Positions 55,101 to 64,000 of a stretch of DNA of 64,000 bases are shown here, piece by piece. Made by a program: the position numbers and the translations under genes. Position 1 is the stretch's first letter; each line of letters starts with the position of its first letter. Source of the DNA: Tetraselmis striata (lineage: Eukaryota > Chlorophyta > Chlorodendrophyceae > Chlorodendrales > Chlorodendraceae). Under the pieces are notes generated by a model. It was not told where the DNA came from and ran no database searches. It saw only the letters and a program-made list of their open reading frames with translations. The stretch covers positions 124,001 to 188,000 of the forward strand of contig VCJN01003222.1 in NCBI GenBank assembly GCA_006384855.1, given 5' to 3'.

Positions 55101-57768
55101 CAGCGCCGGCAGCATGGTGTACTACCGCCTCCTCCTCGAGCTCCTTCGCATGGACAAGCTGCAGTCTCTCCCCGAGAACCTCACGCACGCCTACACGCGC
55201 TACCTGAATGCGCATGGTGGCGCAGCGGCCAAGGTCAAGGATCTCCTGCACATCCTGTTCGCAGCCCGCGAGCCCCAGTCCCTGTCTCAGCTTGCCAGCT
55301 ACGGCTTCAACGATGTCGAGTCCCTACTGGAAGAGCACTTGGGCATCTTGTTCCGCGTCTCTGAGGACTTCAAAGTATATGCCTTGCACAAGACAGTTTT
55401 TGACTTTCTTGGGGGGCAGGGCGGACAGGCCAACGATTGGCTGGTGGACAGCGTGCGCGCCCACAAGACTATGTACGACAAGCTTGTGCAGCAGAATCCG
55501 GCTTCAAGATTTGCACAGCCTGACCCATACTGCCTGACAAACATCGTCTACCATGGCTACCAGCGGGAAGAGCCTTTGGATGATCTTCTATGCGAGGTTG
55601 GCTTCTGGGAGCATTGCTTTAAGGCTAACGTAGGCCAGTCTGTGATGTACGACTTCCTGGAGCAGTTGGGCAACAAGAAGGGCGGCGTATCGGCCATTGA
55701 GCACGATGTCAAGAGGTTCCTGCAACAGCACGTCGTGGAGCTTGCATCGAGCCCGGAGCTGACCATCCAGCGCGCGTACGACACGCCGACCAAGTGCTGT
55801 TTCTCGCGATTGCTTCGCGAAGCAGCAGTCAAACCGCCTGGCTGGCTCCTGTCGAAGCCTGACGACTGGGGCGCGGCGGTCGCAACGCTGGCGGGGCATG
55901 ATGAAAGGGTGACCTCGGTGGCGTTCAGCCCCGACGGCAAGACGGTCGCCAGCGGCAGCTGGGACAAGACCGTGCGCCTCTGGGACGCGGCGAGCGGCGC
56001 GGCGGTCGCGACGCTGGCGGGGCATTCCGATTGGGTGACCTCGGTGGCGTTCAGCCGCGACGGCAAGACGGTCGCCAGCGGCAGCGACGACAAGACCGTG
56101 CGCCTCTGGGACGCGGCGAGCGGCGCGGCGGTCGCGACGCTGGCGGGGCATGATAGGTATGTGACCTCGGTGGCGTTCAGCCGCGACGGCAAGACGGTCG
56201 CCAGCGGCAGCTGGGACAAGACCGTGCGCCTCTGGGACGCGGCGAGCGGCGCGGCGGTCGCGACGCTGGCGGGGCATTCCGATTATGTGACCTCGGTGGC
56301 GTTCAGCCCCGACGGCAAGACGGTCGCCAGCGGCAGCGAGGACAAGACCGTGCGCCTCTGGGACGCGGCGAGCGGCGCGGCGGTCGCGACGCTGGCGGGG
56401 CATGATAAAAGGGTGACCTCGGTGGCGTTCAGCCGCGACGGCAAGACGGTCGCCAGCGGCAGCTGGGACAAGACCGTGCGCCTCTGGGACGCGGCGAGCG
56501 GCGCGGCGGTCGCGACGCTGGCGGGGCATGATAGGTGCGTGACCTCGGTGGCGTTCAGCCCCGACGGCAAGACGGTCGCCAGCGGCAGCGAGGACAAGAC
56601 CGTGCGCCTCTGGGACGCGGCGAGCGGCGCGGCGGTCGCGACGCTGGCGGGGCATTCGTCCTTAGTGACCTCGGTGGCGTTCAGCCGCGACGGCAAGACG
56701 GTCGCCAGCGGCAGCGACGACAAGACCGTGCGCCTCTGGGACGCGGCGAGCGGCGCGGCGGTCGCGACGCTGGCGGGGCATGATAGGTGCGTGACCTCGG
56801 TGGCGTTCAGCCCCGACGGCAAGACGGTCGCCAGCGGCAGCCGCGACAAGACCGTGCGCCTCTGGGACGCGGCGAGCGGCGCGGCGGTCGCGACGCTGGC
56901 GGGGCATTCCGATTATGTGACCTCGGTGGCGTTCAGCCGCGACGGCAAGACGGTCGCCAGCGGCAGCTGGGACAAGACCGTGCGCCTCTGGGACGCGGCG
57001 AGCGGCGCGGCGGTCGCGACGCTGGCGGGGCATGATAGGTATGTGACCTCGGTGGCGTTCAGCCCCGACGGCAAGACGGTCGCCAGCGGCAGCCGCGACA
57101 AGACCGTGCGCCTCTGGGACGCGGCGAGCGGCGCGGCGGTCGCGACGCTGGCGGGGCATTCGTCCTTAGTGACCTCGGTGGCGTTCAGCCGCGACGGCAA
57201 GACGGTCGCCAGCGGCAGCGAGGACAAGACCGTGCGCCTCTGGGACGCGGCGAGCGGCGCGGCGGTCGCGACGCTGGCGGGGCATGATAGGTATGTGACC
57301 TCGGTGGCGTTCAGCCCCGACGGCAAGACGGTCGCCAGCGGCAGCGAGGACAAGACCGTGCGCCTCTGGGACGCGGCGAGCGGCGCGGCGGTCGCGACGC
57401 TGGCGGGGCATGATAGGTATGTGACCTCGGTGGCGTTCAGCCCCGACGGCAAGACGGTCGCCAGCGGCAGCGAGGACAAGACCGTGCGCCTCTGGGACGC
57501 GGCGAGCGGCGCGGCGGTCGCGACGCTGGCGGGGCATTCCGATTATGTGACCTCGGTGGCGTTCAGCCGCGACGGCAAGACGGTCGCCAGCGGCAGCTGG
57601 GACAAGACCGTGCGCCTCTGGGACGCGGCGAGCGGCGCGGCGGTCGCGACGCTGGCGGGGCATGATAGGTATGTGACCTCGGTGGCGTTCAGCCCCGACG
57701 GCAAGACGGTCGCCAGCGGCAGCGCCGACAAGACCGTGCGGGGCTTAAATATGGCAACATTTAGTTGA
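52123..57768 (+). CDS. Spliced NACHT-WD40 receptor-like protein, five exons
   Basis: Model: 52123-52167, 52256-52822, 52948-53055, 53155-53451, 53551-57768, all introns phase 0, 88-125 bp, with gt..ag ends; about 1744 aa. N-terminus MGCGSS is a Gly2/Cys3 acylation motif, so the protein probably sits at a membrane. Exons 2-4 encode Pro/Ala/Glu-rich linker with repeated EGxVFQD starts. The last exon has a domain with PDYFVSHQWSAVF and RAWCVYEVWTAM (a type found in algal receptor-like proteins), a NACHT ATPase (Walker A LQGTGGAGKSTVS, Walker B VILFDALDEG), a helical region, and 15 WD40 repeats. Layout is that of NLR-like innate receptors. A TGTAA word at 57905 may be the algal poly(A) signal. 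Confidence 0.75.
55870..57768 (+). repeat. Fifteen near-identical 126-bp WD40 units
   Basis: Each 42-codon unit reads VTSVAF-S(P/R)DG-KTVASGS-xDK-TVRLWDAASGAAVATLAGH. Units differ mainly at three spots: the residues after GH (HDRYV, HSDYV, HSSLV, HDRCV), SPDG versus SRDG, and SW/E/D/RDK. Near-identity at the DNA level means recent expansion or continual homogenisation. Confidence 0.95.
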
Positions 57769-58420
57769 GTTGGCAGGGAAGTGGTGGTGTGCTGGCCTTG
57801 TCAGTTGTGTTGGGCCTAGTAGCATACCACGCTAATCCATGTGTGCAGCATATTTTCTAAGTCCACACAACCATAATAGATCGCCGAATTTCAACGCTGT
57901 TTTCTGTAATTTATGAAAGCGGTACAGGTAGTAAGATCATTGTGATGCTGGGCTGCATCATCTCATCTCCTCTGTGAACACACTGGAAGTATTAATTACA
58001 TGAGCTAGCAGCAGAAGGCGATATCGGAAATCACCAAAATAAAAGGCAATCAGAACACACTGGAAGTCCAGCATTTATATACTGCTACATATATGAATCA
58101 TAATCTAGAACGCTCCCAACCCTCCCGTTCCTCCCACATGCAGGTTTAAAGTTTAGTGTACTCCGGCCTTGTTCTGCCTTTGCTAAGCTCTGGCCATTTT
58201 CCAACATCATTAAGATCTCGGAATGTTCTAGAACCTCTTCCTTTATCACCTATATAAATACCATGGATAGGGGGTTGTGCTGTGATCTTCTGTGAAATGG
58301 CATGGAAGATTCCAGAATGCTGTTAATGAATTCGGCTGTGCTGTGGTCATTTCCGGCTAGTCAACTAATCCGTAACAGCATTCTCTGGAACTGGCCCTAT
58401 AACTTTGCCCCCATCCATCC
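57769..58420. other. Non-coding spacer with promoter elements
   Basis: About 650 bases after the WD40 gene. The 3' end has a TGTAA word near 57905. The right part holds heat-shock-type elements and a TATA box (58221-58317). No gene supported. Repeated intact at 63075-63726. Confidence 0.6.
58221..58260 (+). promoter_or_regulatory. Heat-shock element plus TATA box
   Basis: A perfect three-box heat-shock element (gaatgttctagaa, GAA-2-TTC-2-GAA) at 58221-58233 is followed by tatataaata at 58251-58260. A second perfect element, gaagattccagaa, is at 58305-58317. HSE plus TATA is the layout of heat-shock promoters in plants and green algae. Duplicated at 63527-63566 and 63611-63623. Confidence 0.65.
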
Positions 58421-58474
58421 TTGGCGCGACAACATATCCCATCATTTACGACAAGCCGAGCAACACGAAGCCCC

Positions 58475-58939
58475 ATGGAACCACCTGTGCCACCATCCGT
58501 GCTCGCCGACAGCGCTCTCAAAGAGCTGGTGTTGAAGTCGTCTAGTGGCACCCATCACACAGTTGCCCGCGTAGCTCGCCACCTGTATCGTCGTCGGTTC
58601 TGCTTCTCAGGTGGAACTTGGTATGAGTTTGTGTCGCCTGTGTGGAGGGCAGTCGGCGTTAAACCAACACCCCTGCGCCGTTTGTTGTGCGGACCGGTCT
58701 GTGACTTGTACACAGAGCTGGGACGCAGCACGCCGTGCTTCATGAGGATAGCAGACAACCTGCAACGCGACAGCTACCTTCAAGCTGTGGTCCGGATGTG
58801 TCAAGACTTGTTCTGGGTTCCGCGGGACAGCTTTGTGGACAAGCTCGACTGCAACCCCAGCTTTCGCTTTCACTGCAACCCCAGCTTGATCGCTTTCACT
58901 TGTGCAGCAGAATCCGGCTTCAAGATTTGCACAGCCTGA
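58475..58939 (+). pseudogene. Fragment resembling the N-terminal part of a D5-type primase-helicase
   Basis: 154 codons from the ATG at 58475. HHTVARVARHLYRRRFCFSG, then GTWYEFVSPVWRAVG, LRRLLCGPVCDLY, and DLFWVPRDSFVDKLDCNPS follow the order of the segment before the helicase in D5-like proteins (the WYEF and F--KLD-NP positions). The helicase itself is absent: the frame runs into the duplicated WD40 DNA and stops at 58939. D5 proteins are replication helicases of giant viruses, virophages and polinton-like elements. Probably a relic of a second virus or element; similarity is from memory. Confidence 0.5.
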
Positions 58940-61900
58940 CCCATACTGCCTGACAAACATCGTCTACCATGGCTACCAGCGGGAAGAGCCTTTGGATGAT
59001 CTTCTATGCGAGGTTGGCTTCTGGGAGCATTGCTTTAAGGCTAACGTAGGCCAGTCTGTGATGTACGACTTCCTGGAGCAGTTGGGCAACAAGAAGGGCG
59101 GCGTATCGGCCATTGAGCACGATGTCAAGAGGTTCCTGCAACAGCACGTCGTGGAGCTTGCATCGAGCCCGGAGCTGACCATCCAGCGCGCGTACGACAC
59201 GCCGACCAAGTGCTGTTTCTCGCGATTGCTTCGCGAAGCAGCAGTCAAACCGCCTGGCTGGCTCCTGTCGAAGCCTGACGACTGGGGCGCGGCGGTCGCA
59301 ACGCTGGCGGGGCATGATGAAAGGGTGACCTCGGTGGCGTTCAGCCCCGACGGCAAGACGGTCGCCAGCGGCAGCTGGGACAAGACCGTGCGCCTCTGGG
59401 ACGCGGCGAGCGGCGCGGCGGTCGCGACGCTGGCGGGGCATTCCGATTGGGTGACCTCGGTGGCGTTCAGCCGCGACGGCAAGACGGTCGCCAGCGGCAG
59501 CGACGACAAGACCGTGCGCCTCTGGGACGCGGCGAGCGGCGCGGCGGTCGCGACGCTGGCGGGGCATGATAGGTATGTGACCTCGGTGGCGTTCAGCCGC
59601 GACGGCAAGACGGTCGCCAGCGGCAGCTGGGACAAGACCGTGCGCCTCTGGGACGCGGCGAGCGGCGCGGCGGTCGCGACGCTGGCGGGGCATGATAGGT
59701 GCGTGACCTCGGTGGCGTTCAGCCCCGACGGCAAGACAGTCGCCAGCGGCAGCCGCGACAAGACCGTGCGCCTCTGGGACGCGGCGAGCGGCGCGGCGGT
59801 CGCGACGCTGGCGGGGCATGATAAAAGGGTGACCTCGGTGGCGTTCAGCCGCGACGGCAAGACGGTCGCCAGCGGCAGCTGGGACAAGACCGTGCGCCTC
59901 TGGGACGCGGCGAGCGGCGCGGCGGTCGCGACGCTGGCGGGGCATGATAGGTGCGTGACCTCGGTGGCGTTCAGCCCCGACGGCAAGACGGTCGCCAGCG
60001 GCAGCGAGGACAAGACCGTGCGCCTCTGGGACGCGGCGAGCGGCGCGGCGGTCGCGACGCTGGCGGGGCATTCGTCCTTAGTGACCTCGGTGGCGTTCAG
60101 CCGCGACGGCAAGACGGTCGCCAGCGGCAGCGACGACAAGACCGTGCGCCTCTGGGACGCGGCGAGCGGCGCGGCGGTCGCGACGCTGGCGGGGCATGAT
60201 AGGTGCGTGACCCCGGTGGCGTTCAGCCCCGACGGCAAGACAGTCGCCAGCGGCAGCCGCGACAAGACCGTGCGCCTCTGGGACGCGGCGAGCGGCGCGG
60301 CGGTCGCGACGCTGGCGGGGCATTCCGATTATGTGACCTCGGTGGCGTTCAGCCGCGACGGCAAGACGGTCGCCAGCGGCAGCTGGGACAAGACCGTGCG
60401 CCTCTGGGACGCGGCGAGCGGCGCGGCGGTCGCGACGCTGGCGGGGCATGATAGGTATGTGACCTCGGTGGCGTTCAGCCCCGACGGCAAGACGGTCGCC
60501 AGCGGCAGCCGCGACAAGACCGTGCGCCTCTGGGACGCGGCGAGCGGCGCGGCGGTCGCGACGCTGGCGGGGCATTCGTCCTTAGTGACCTCGGTGGCGT
60601 TCAGCCGCGACGGCAAGACGGTCGCCAGCGGCAGCTGGGACAAGACCGTGCGCCTCTGGGACGCGGCGAGCGGCGCGGCGGTCGCGACGCTGGCGGGGCA
60701 TGATAGGTATGTGACCTCGGTGGCGTTCAGCCCCGACGGCAAGACGGTCGCCAGCGGCAGCGAGGACAAGACCGTGCGCCTCTGGGACGCGGCGAGCGGC
60801 GCGGCGGTCGCGACGCTGGCGGGGCATGATAGGTATGTGACCTCGGTGGCGTTCAGCCCCGACGGCAAGACGGTCGCCAGCGGCAGCCGCGACAAGACCG
60901 TGCGCCTCTGGGACGCGGCGAGCGGCGCGGCGGTCGCGACGCTGGCGGGGCATTCCGATTATGTGACCTCAGTGGCGTTCAGCCGCGACGGCAAGACGGT
61001 CGCCAGCGGCAGCTGGGACAAGACCGTGCGCCTCTGGGACGCGGCGAGCGGCGCGGCGGTCGCGACGCTGGCGGGGCATGATAGGTATGTGACCTCGGTG
61101 GCGTTCAGCCCCGACGGCAAGACGGTCGCCAGCGGCAGCGAGGACAAGACCGTGCGCCTCTGGGACGCGGCGAGCGGCGCGGCGGTCGCGACGCTGGCGG
61201 GGCATTCGTCCTTAGTGACCTCGGTGGCGTTCAGCCGCGACGGCAAGACGGTCGCCAGCGGCAGCTGGGACAAGACCGTGCGCCTCTGGGACGCGGCGAG
61301 CGGCGCGGCGGTCGCGACGCTGGCGGGGCATTCCGATTATGTGACCTCGGTGGCGTTCAGCCGCGACGGCAAGACGGTCGCCAGCGGCAGCTGGGACAAG
61401 ACCGTGCGCCTCTGGGACGCGGCGAGCGGCGCGGCGGTCGCGACGCTGGCGGGGCATGATAGGTGCGTGACCTCGGTGGCGTTCAGCCCCGACGGCAAGA
61501 CGGTCGCCAGCGGCAGCGAGGACAAGACCGTGCGCCTCTGGGACGCGGCGAGCGGCGCGGCGGTCGCGACGCTGGCGGGGCATTCGTCCTTAGTGACCTC
61601 GGTGGCGTTCAGCCGCGACGGCAAGACGGTCGCCAGCGGCAGCGACGACAAGACCGTGCGCCTCTGGGACGCGGCGAGCGGCGCGGCGGTCGCGACGCTG
61701 GCGGGGCATGATAGGTGCGTGACCCCGGTGGCGTTCAGCCCCGACGGCAAGACAGTCGCCAGCGGCAGCCGCGACAAGACCGTGCGCCTCTGGGACGCGG
61801 CGAGCGGCGCGGCGGTCGCGACGCTGGCGGGGCATTCCGATTATGTGACCTCGGTGGCGTTCAGCCGCGACGGCAAGACGGTCGCCAGCGGCAGCTGGGA

Positions 61901-63074
61901 CAAGACCGTGCGCCTCTGGGACGCGGCGAGCGGCGCGGCGGTCGCGACGCTGGCGGGGCATGATAGGTATGTGACCTCGGTGGCGTTCAGCCCCGACGGC
62001 AAGACGGTCGCCAGCGGCAGCCGCGACAAGACCGTGCGCCTCTGGGACGCGGCGAGCGGCGCGGCGGTCGCGACGCTGGCGGGGCATTCGTCCTTAGTGA
62101 CCTCGGTGGCGTTCAGCCGCGACGGCAAGACGGTCGCCAGCGGCAGCTGGGACAAGACCGTGCGCCTCTGGGACGCGGCGAGCGGCGCGGCGGTCGCGAC
62201 GCTGGCGGGGCATGATAGGTATGTGACCTCGGTGGCGTTCAGCCCCGACGGCAAGACGGTCGCCAGCGGCAGCGAGGACAAGACCGTGCGCCTCTGGGAC
62301 GCGGCGAGCGGCGCGGCGGTCGCGACGCTGGCGGGGCATGATAGGTATGTGACCTCGGTGGCGTTCAGCCCCGACGGCAAGACGGTCGCCAGCGGCAGCC
62401 GCGACAAGACCGTGCGCCTCTGGGACGCGGCGAGCGGCGCGGCGGTCGCGACGCTGGCGGGGCATTCCGATTATGTGACCTCAGTGGCGTTCAGCCGCGA
62501 CGGCAAGACGGTCGCCAGCGGCAGCTGGGACAAGACCGTGCGCCTCTGGGACGCGGCGAGCGGCGCGGCGGTCGCGACGCTGGCGGGGCATGATAGGTAT
62601 GTGACCTCGGTGGCGTTCAGCCCCGACGGCAAGACGGTCGCCAGCGGCAGCGAGGACAAGACCGTGCGCCTCTGGGACGCGGCGAGCGGCGCGGCGGTCG
62701 CGACGCTGGCGGGGCATTCGTCCTTAGTGACCTCGGTGGCGTTCAGCCGCGACGGCAAGACGGTCGCCAGCGGCAGCTGGGACAAGACCGTGCGCCTCTG
62801 GGACGCGGCGAGCGGCGCGGCGGTCGCGACGCTGGCGGGGCATTCCGATTATGTGACCTCGGTGGCGTTCAGCCGCGACGGCAAGACGGTCGCCAGCGGC
62901 AGCTGGGACAAGACCGTGCGCCTCTGGGACGCGGCGAGCGGCGCGGCGGTCGCGACGCTGGCGGGGCATGATAGGTATGTGACCTCGGTGGCGTTCAGCC
63001 CCGACGGCAAGACGGTCGCCAGCGGCAGCGCCGACAAGACCGTGCGGGGCTTAAATATGGCAACATTTAGTTGA
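58899..63074 (+). pseudogene. Truncated copy of the WD40 gene with 30 repeats, no NACHT
   Basis: Starts inside the coding sequence (QQNPASRFAQPDPY, as at residues upstream of the WD40 region in the first copy). No ATG, acylation motif or NACHT precedes it in frame; only a GTG at 58902. The repeat region has exactly twice as many units as the first copy (30 versus 15). Units 6-17 are repeated as units 18-29, including two shared single-base differences (ccccgg at 60210 and 61722; ctcagt at 60967 and 62479). The end (GSADKTVRGLNMATFS) and 3' flank match the first copy. Confidence 0.85.
59300..63074 (+). repeat. Thirty WD40 units with a 1512-bp higher-order duplication
   Basis: The unit is 126 bp. 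A block of 12 units (about 59935-61446) is repeated directly as about 61447-62958. The second block carries the same private base changes, proving one recent duplication event rather than gradual growth. Confidence 0.9.
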
Positions 63075-63526
63075 GTTGGCAGGGAAGTGGTGGTGTGCTG
63101 GCCTTGTCAGTTGTGTTGGGCCTAGTAGCATACCACGCTAATCCATGTGTGCAGCATATTTTCTAAGTCCACACAACCATAATAGATCGCCGAATTTCAA
63201 CGCTGTTTTCTGTAATTTATGAAAGCGGTACAGGTAGTAAGATCATTGTGATGCTGGGCTGCATCATCTCATCTCCTCTGTGAACACACTGGAAGTATTA
63301 ATTACATGAGCTAGCAGCAGAAGGCGATATCGGAAATCACCAAAATAAAAGGCAATCAGAACACACTGGAAGTCCAGCATTTATATACTGCTACATATAT
63401 GAATCATAATCTAGAACGCTCCCAACCCTCCCGTTCCTCCCACATGCAGGTTTAAAGTTTAGTGTACTCCGGCCTTGTTCTGCCTTTGCTAAGCTCTGGC
63501 CATTTTCCAACATCATTAAGATCTCG

Positions 63527-63566
63527 GAATGTTCTAGAACCTCTTCCTTTATCACCTATATAAATA
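63527..63566 (+). promoter_or_regulatory. Heat-shock element plus TATA box, second copy
   Basis: Identical to 58221-58260, offset 5306 bases: three-box element, then tatataaata. Confidence 0.65.
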
Positions 63567-63780
63567 CCATGGATAGGGGGTTGTGCTGTGATCTTCTGTG
63601 AAATGGCATGGAAGATTCCAGAATGCTGTTAATGAATTCGGCTGTGCTGTGGTCATTTCCGGCTAGTCAACTAATCCGTAACAGCATTCTCTGGAACTGG
63701 CCCTATAACTTTGCCCCCATCCATCCTTGGCGCGACAACATATCCCATCATTTACGACAAGCCGAGCAACACGAAGCCCC

Positions 63781-64000
63781 ATGGAACCACCTGTGCCACC
63801 ATCCGTGCTCGCCGACAGCGCTCTCAAAGAGCTGGTGTTGAAGTCGTCTAGTGGCACCCATCACACAGTTGCCCGCGTAGCTCGCCACCTGTATCGTCGT
63901 CGGTTCTGCTTCTCAGGTGGAACTTGGTATGAGTTTGTGTCGCCTGTGTGGAGGGCAGTCGGCGTTAAACCAACACCCCTGCGCCGTTTGTTGTGCGGAC
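63781..64000 (+). pseudogene. Second copy of the D5-like fragment, cut by window end
   Basis: ATG at 63781 is the counterpart of 58475. The readable 73 codons (to the window end) are identical to the first copy. Whether this copy continues into a helicase or into a third WD40 unit cannot be seen. Confidence 0.5.

Larger units (their letters stand above)
55483..58898. repeat. Tandem duplication, unit 1 (3416 bp)
   Basis: From cttgtgcagcagaatcc at 55483 to 58898, containing the end of the NACHT-WD40 gene plus 1.1 kb downstream. The same sequence restarts at 58899 (cttgtgcagcagaatcc). Non-coding parts are base-for-base the same where checked, so the duplication is very recent. Confidence 0.9.
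58899..64000. repeat. Tandem duplication, unit 2 (cut by window end)
   Basis: Same order as unit 1 but 1890 bp longer because of the 15 extra WD40 units. It would be complete at about 64204; the window ends inside the D5-like fragment. Confidence 0.9.

Noticed and set aside
55870-63074. CRISPR-like array of direct repeats
   Set aside because: The repeats are 126-bp coding units of WD40 type with no spacers.
58899-63074. Intact second WD40 gene
   Set aside because: No ATG or upstream domains in frame; it starts inside copied coding sequence at a duplication joint.
1-64000. tRNA or rRNA genes
   Set aside because: No cloverleaf or rRNA-like segment noticed on reading; a dedicated search was not possible.

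Overview
The window looks like two joined worlds. Positions 1 to about 48,200 are a densely packed, very GC-rich stretch of a large nucleocytoplasmic DNA virus (Nucleocytoviricota). It has intronless genes on both strands, short A- or T-rich promoter patches, and many hallmark genes: RNA polymerase subunits RPB2, RPB3/11, RPB6 and RPB9, a TBP-like factor, VLTF3-type and A1L/VLTF2-type late transcription factors, the A32 packaging ATPase, MutS7, a deoxynucleoside kinase, a YqaJ nuclease, and several conserved membrane or virion proteins. From about 48,200 to the end the sequence becomes less GC-rich and gene-poor. It carries diverged non-coding repeats and a gene with four short spliced introns encoding a NACHT-WD40 receptor-like protein. 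The simplest reading is the right edge of a giant endogenous viral element (GEVE) in a eukaryotic, probably algal, chromosome; a chimeric contig is the alternative.

Layout. 1-5,416: an F-box gene cut by the window edge and a family of F-box-like/ankyrin genes with the GCPWD-type repeat, two of them with near-identical promoters and one frameshifted. 5,464-12,915: a mobile-element zone. It has a solo element end, a small membrane-protein gene, a 1043-aa protein-kinase gene of clearly lower GC than its surroundings, and a complete element carrying a Fanzor (TnpB-like, RNA-guided nuclease family) plus a DD34E IS630/Tc1-mariner-type transposase. Non-autonomous derivatives of the same element occur at 16,646, 32,800 and 40,532. 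12,965-32,761: RING protein, MutS7, a DUF262 protein, and the transcription block (RPB9, A1L/VLTF2, RPB3/11, VLTF3, RPB2, TBP) mixed with virion and membrane proteins. 33,170-48,181: RPB6, YqaJ, A32, a membrane thioredoxin-like protein, coiled-coil and low-complexity proteins. 48,182-52,122: host-like DNA with no gene I can support. 52,123-57,768: the spliced NACHT-WD40 gene with 15 near-identical WD40 repeats. 57,769-64,000: a tandem duplication of its 3' half with the downstream promoter-like DNA. The second copy has 30 WD40 repeats and no NACHT part. Between the copies lies a fragment resembling the N-terminal part of D5-type primase-helicases, downstream of a heat-shock-element/TATA promoter.

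How the genes fit together. The viral part encodes much of its own transcription machinery (core polymerase, TBP, late factors), which fits cytoplasmic or semi-autonomous expression. Packaging (A32), recombination and repair (YqaJ, MutS7) and nucleotide supply (dNK) are also present. Single-base frame breaks in VLTF3, one ankyrin gene and probably the RING gene fit either incipient decay of an endogenous copy or homopolymer sequencing errors. No major capsid protein, DNA polymerase, tRNA, rRNA or CRISPR array was seen in the window.
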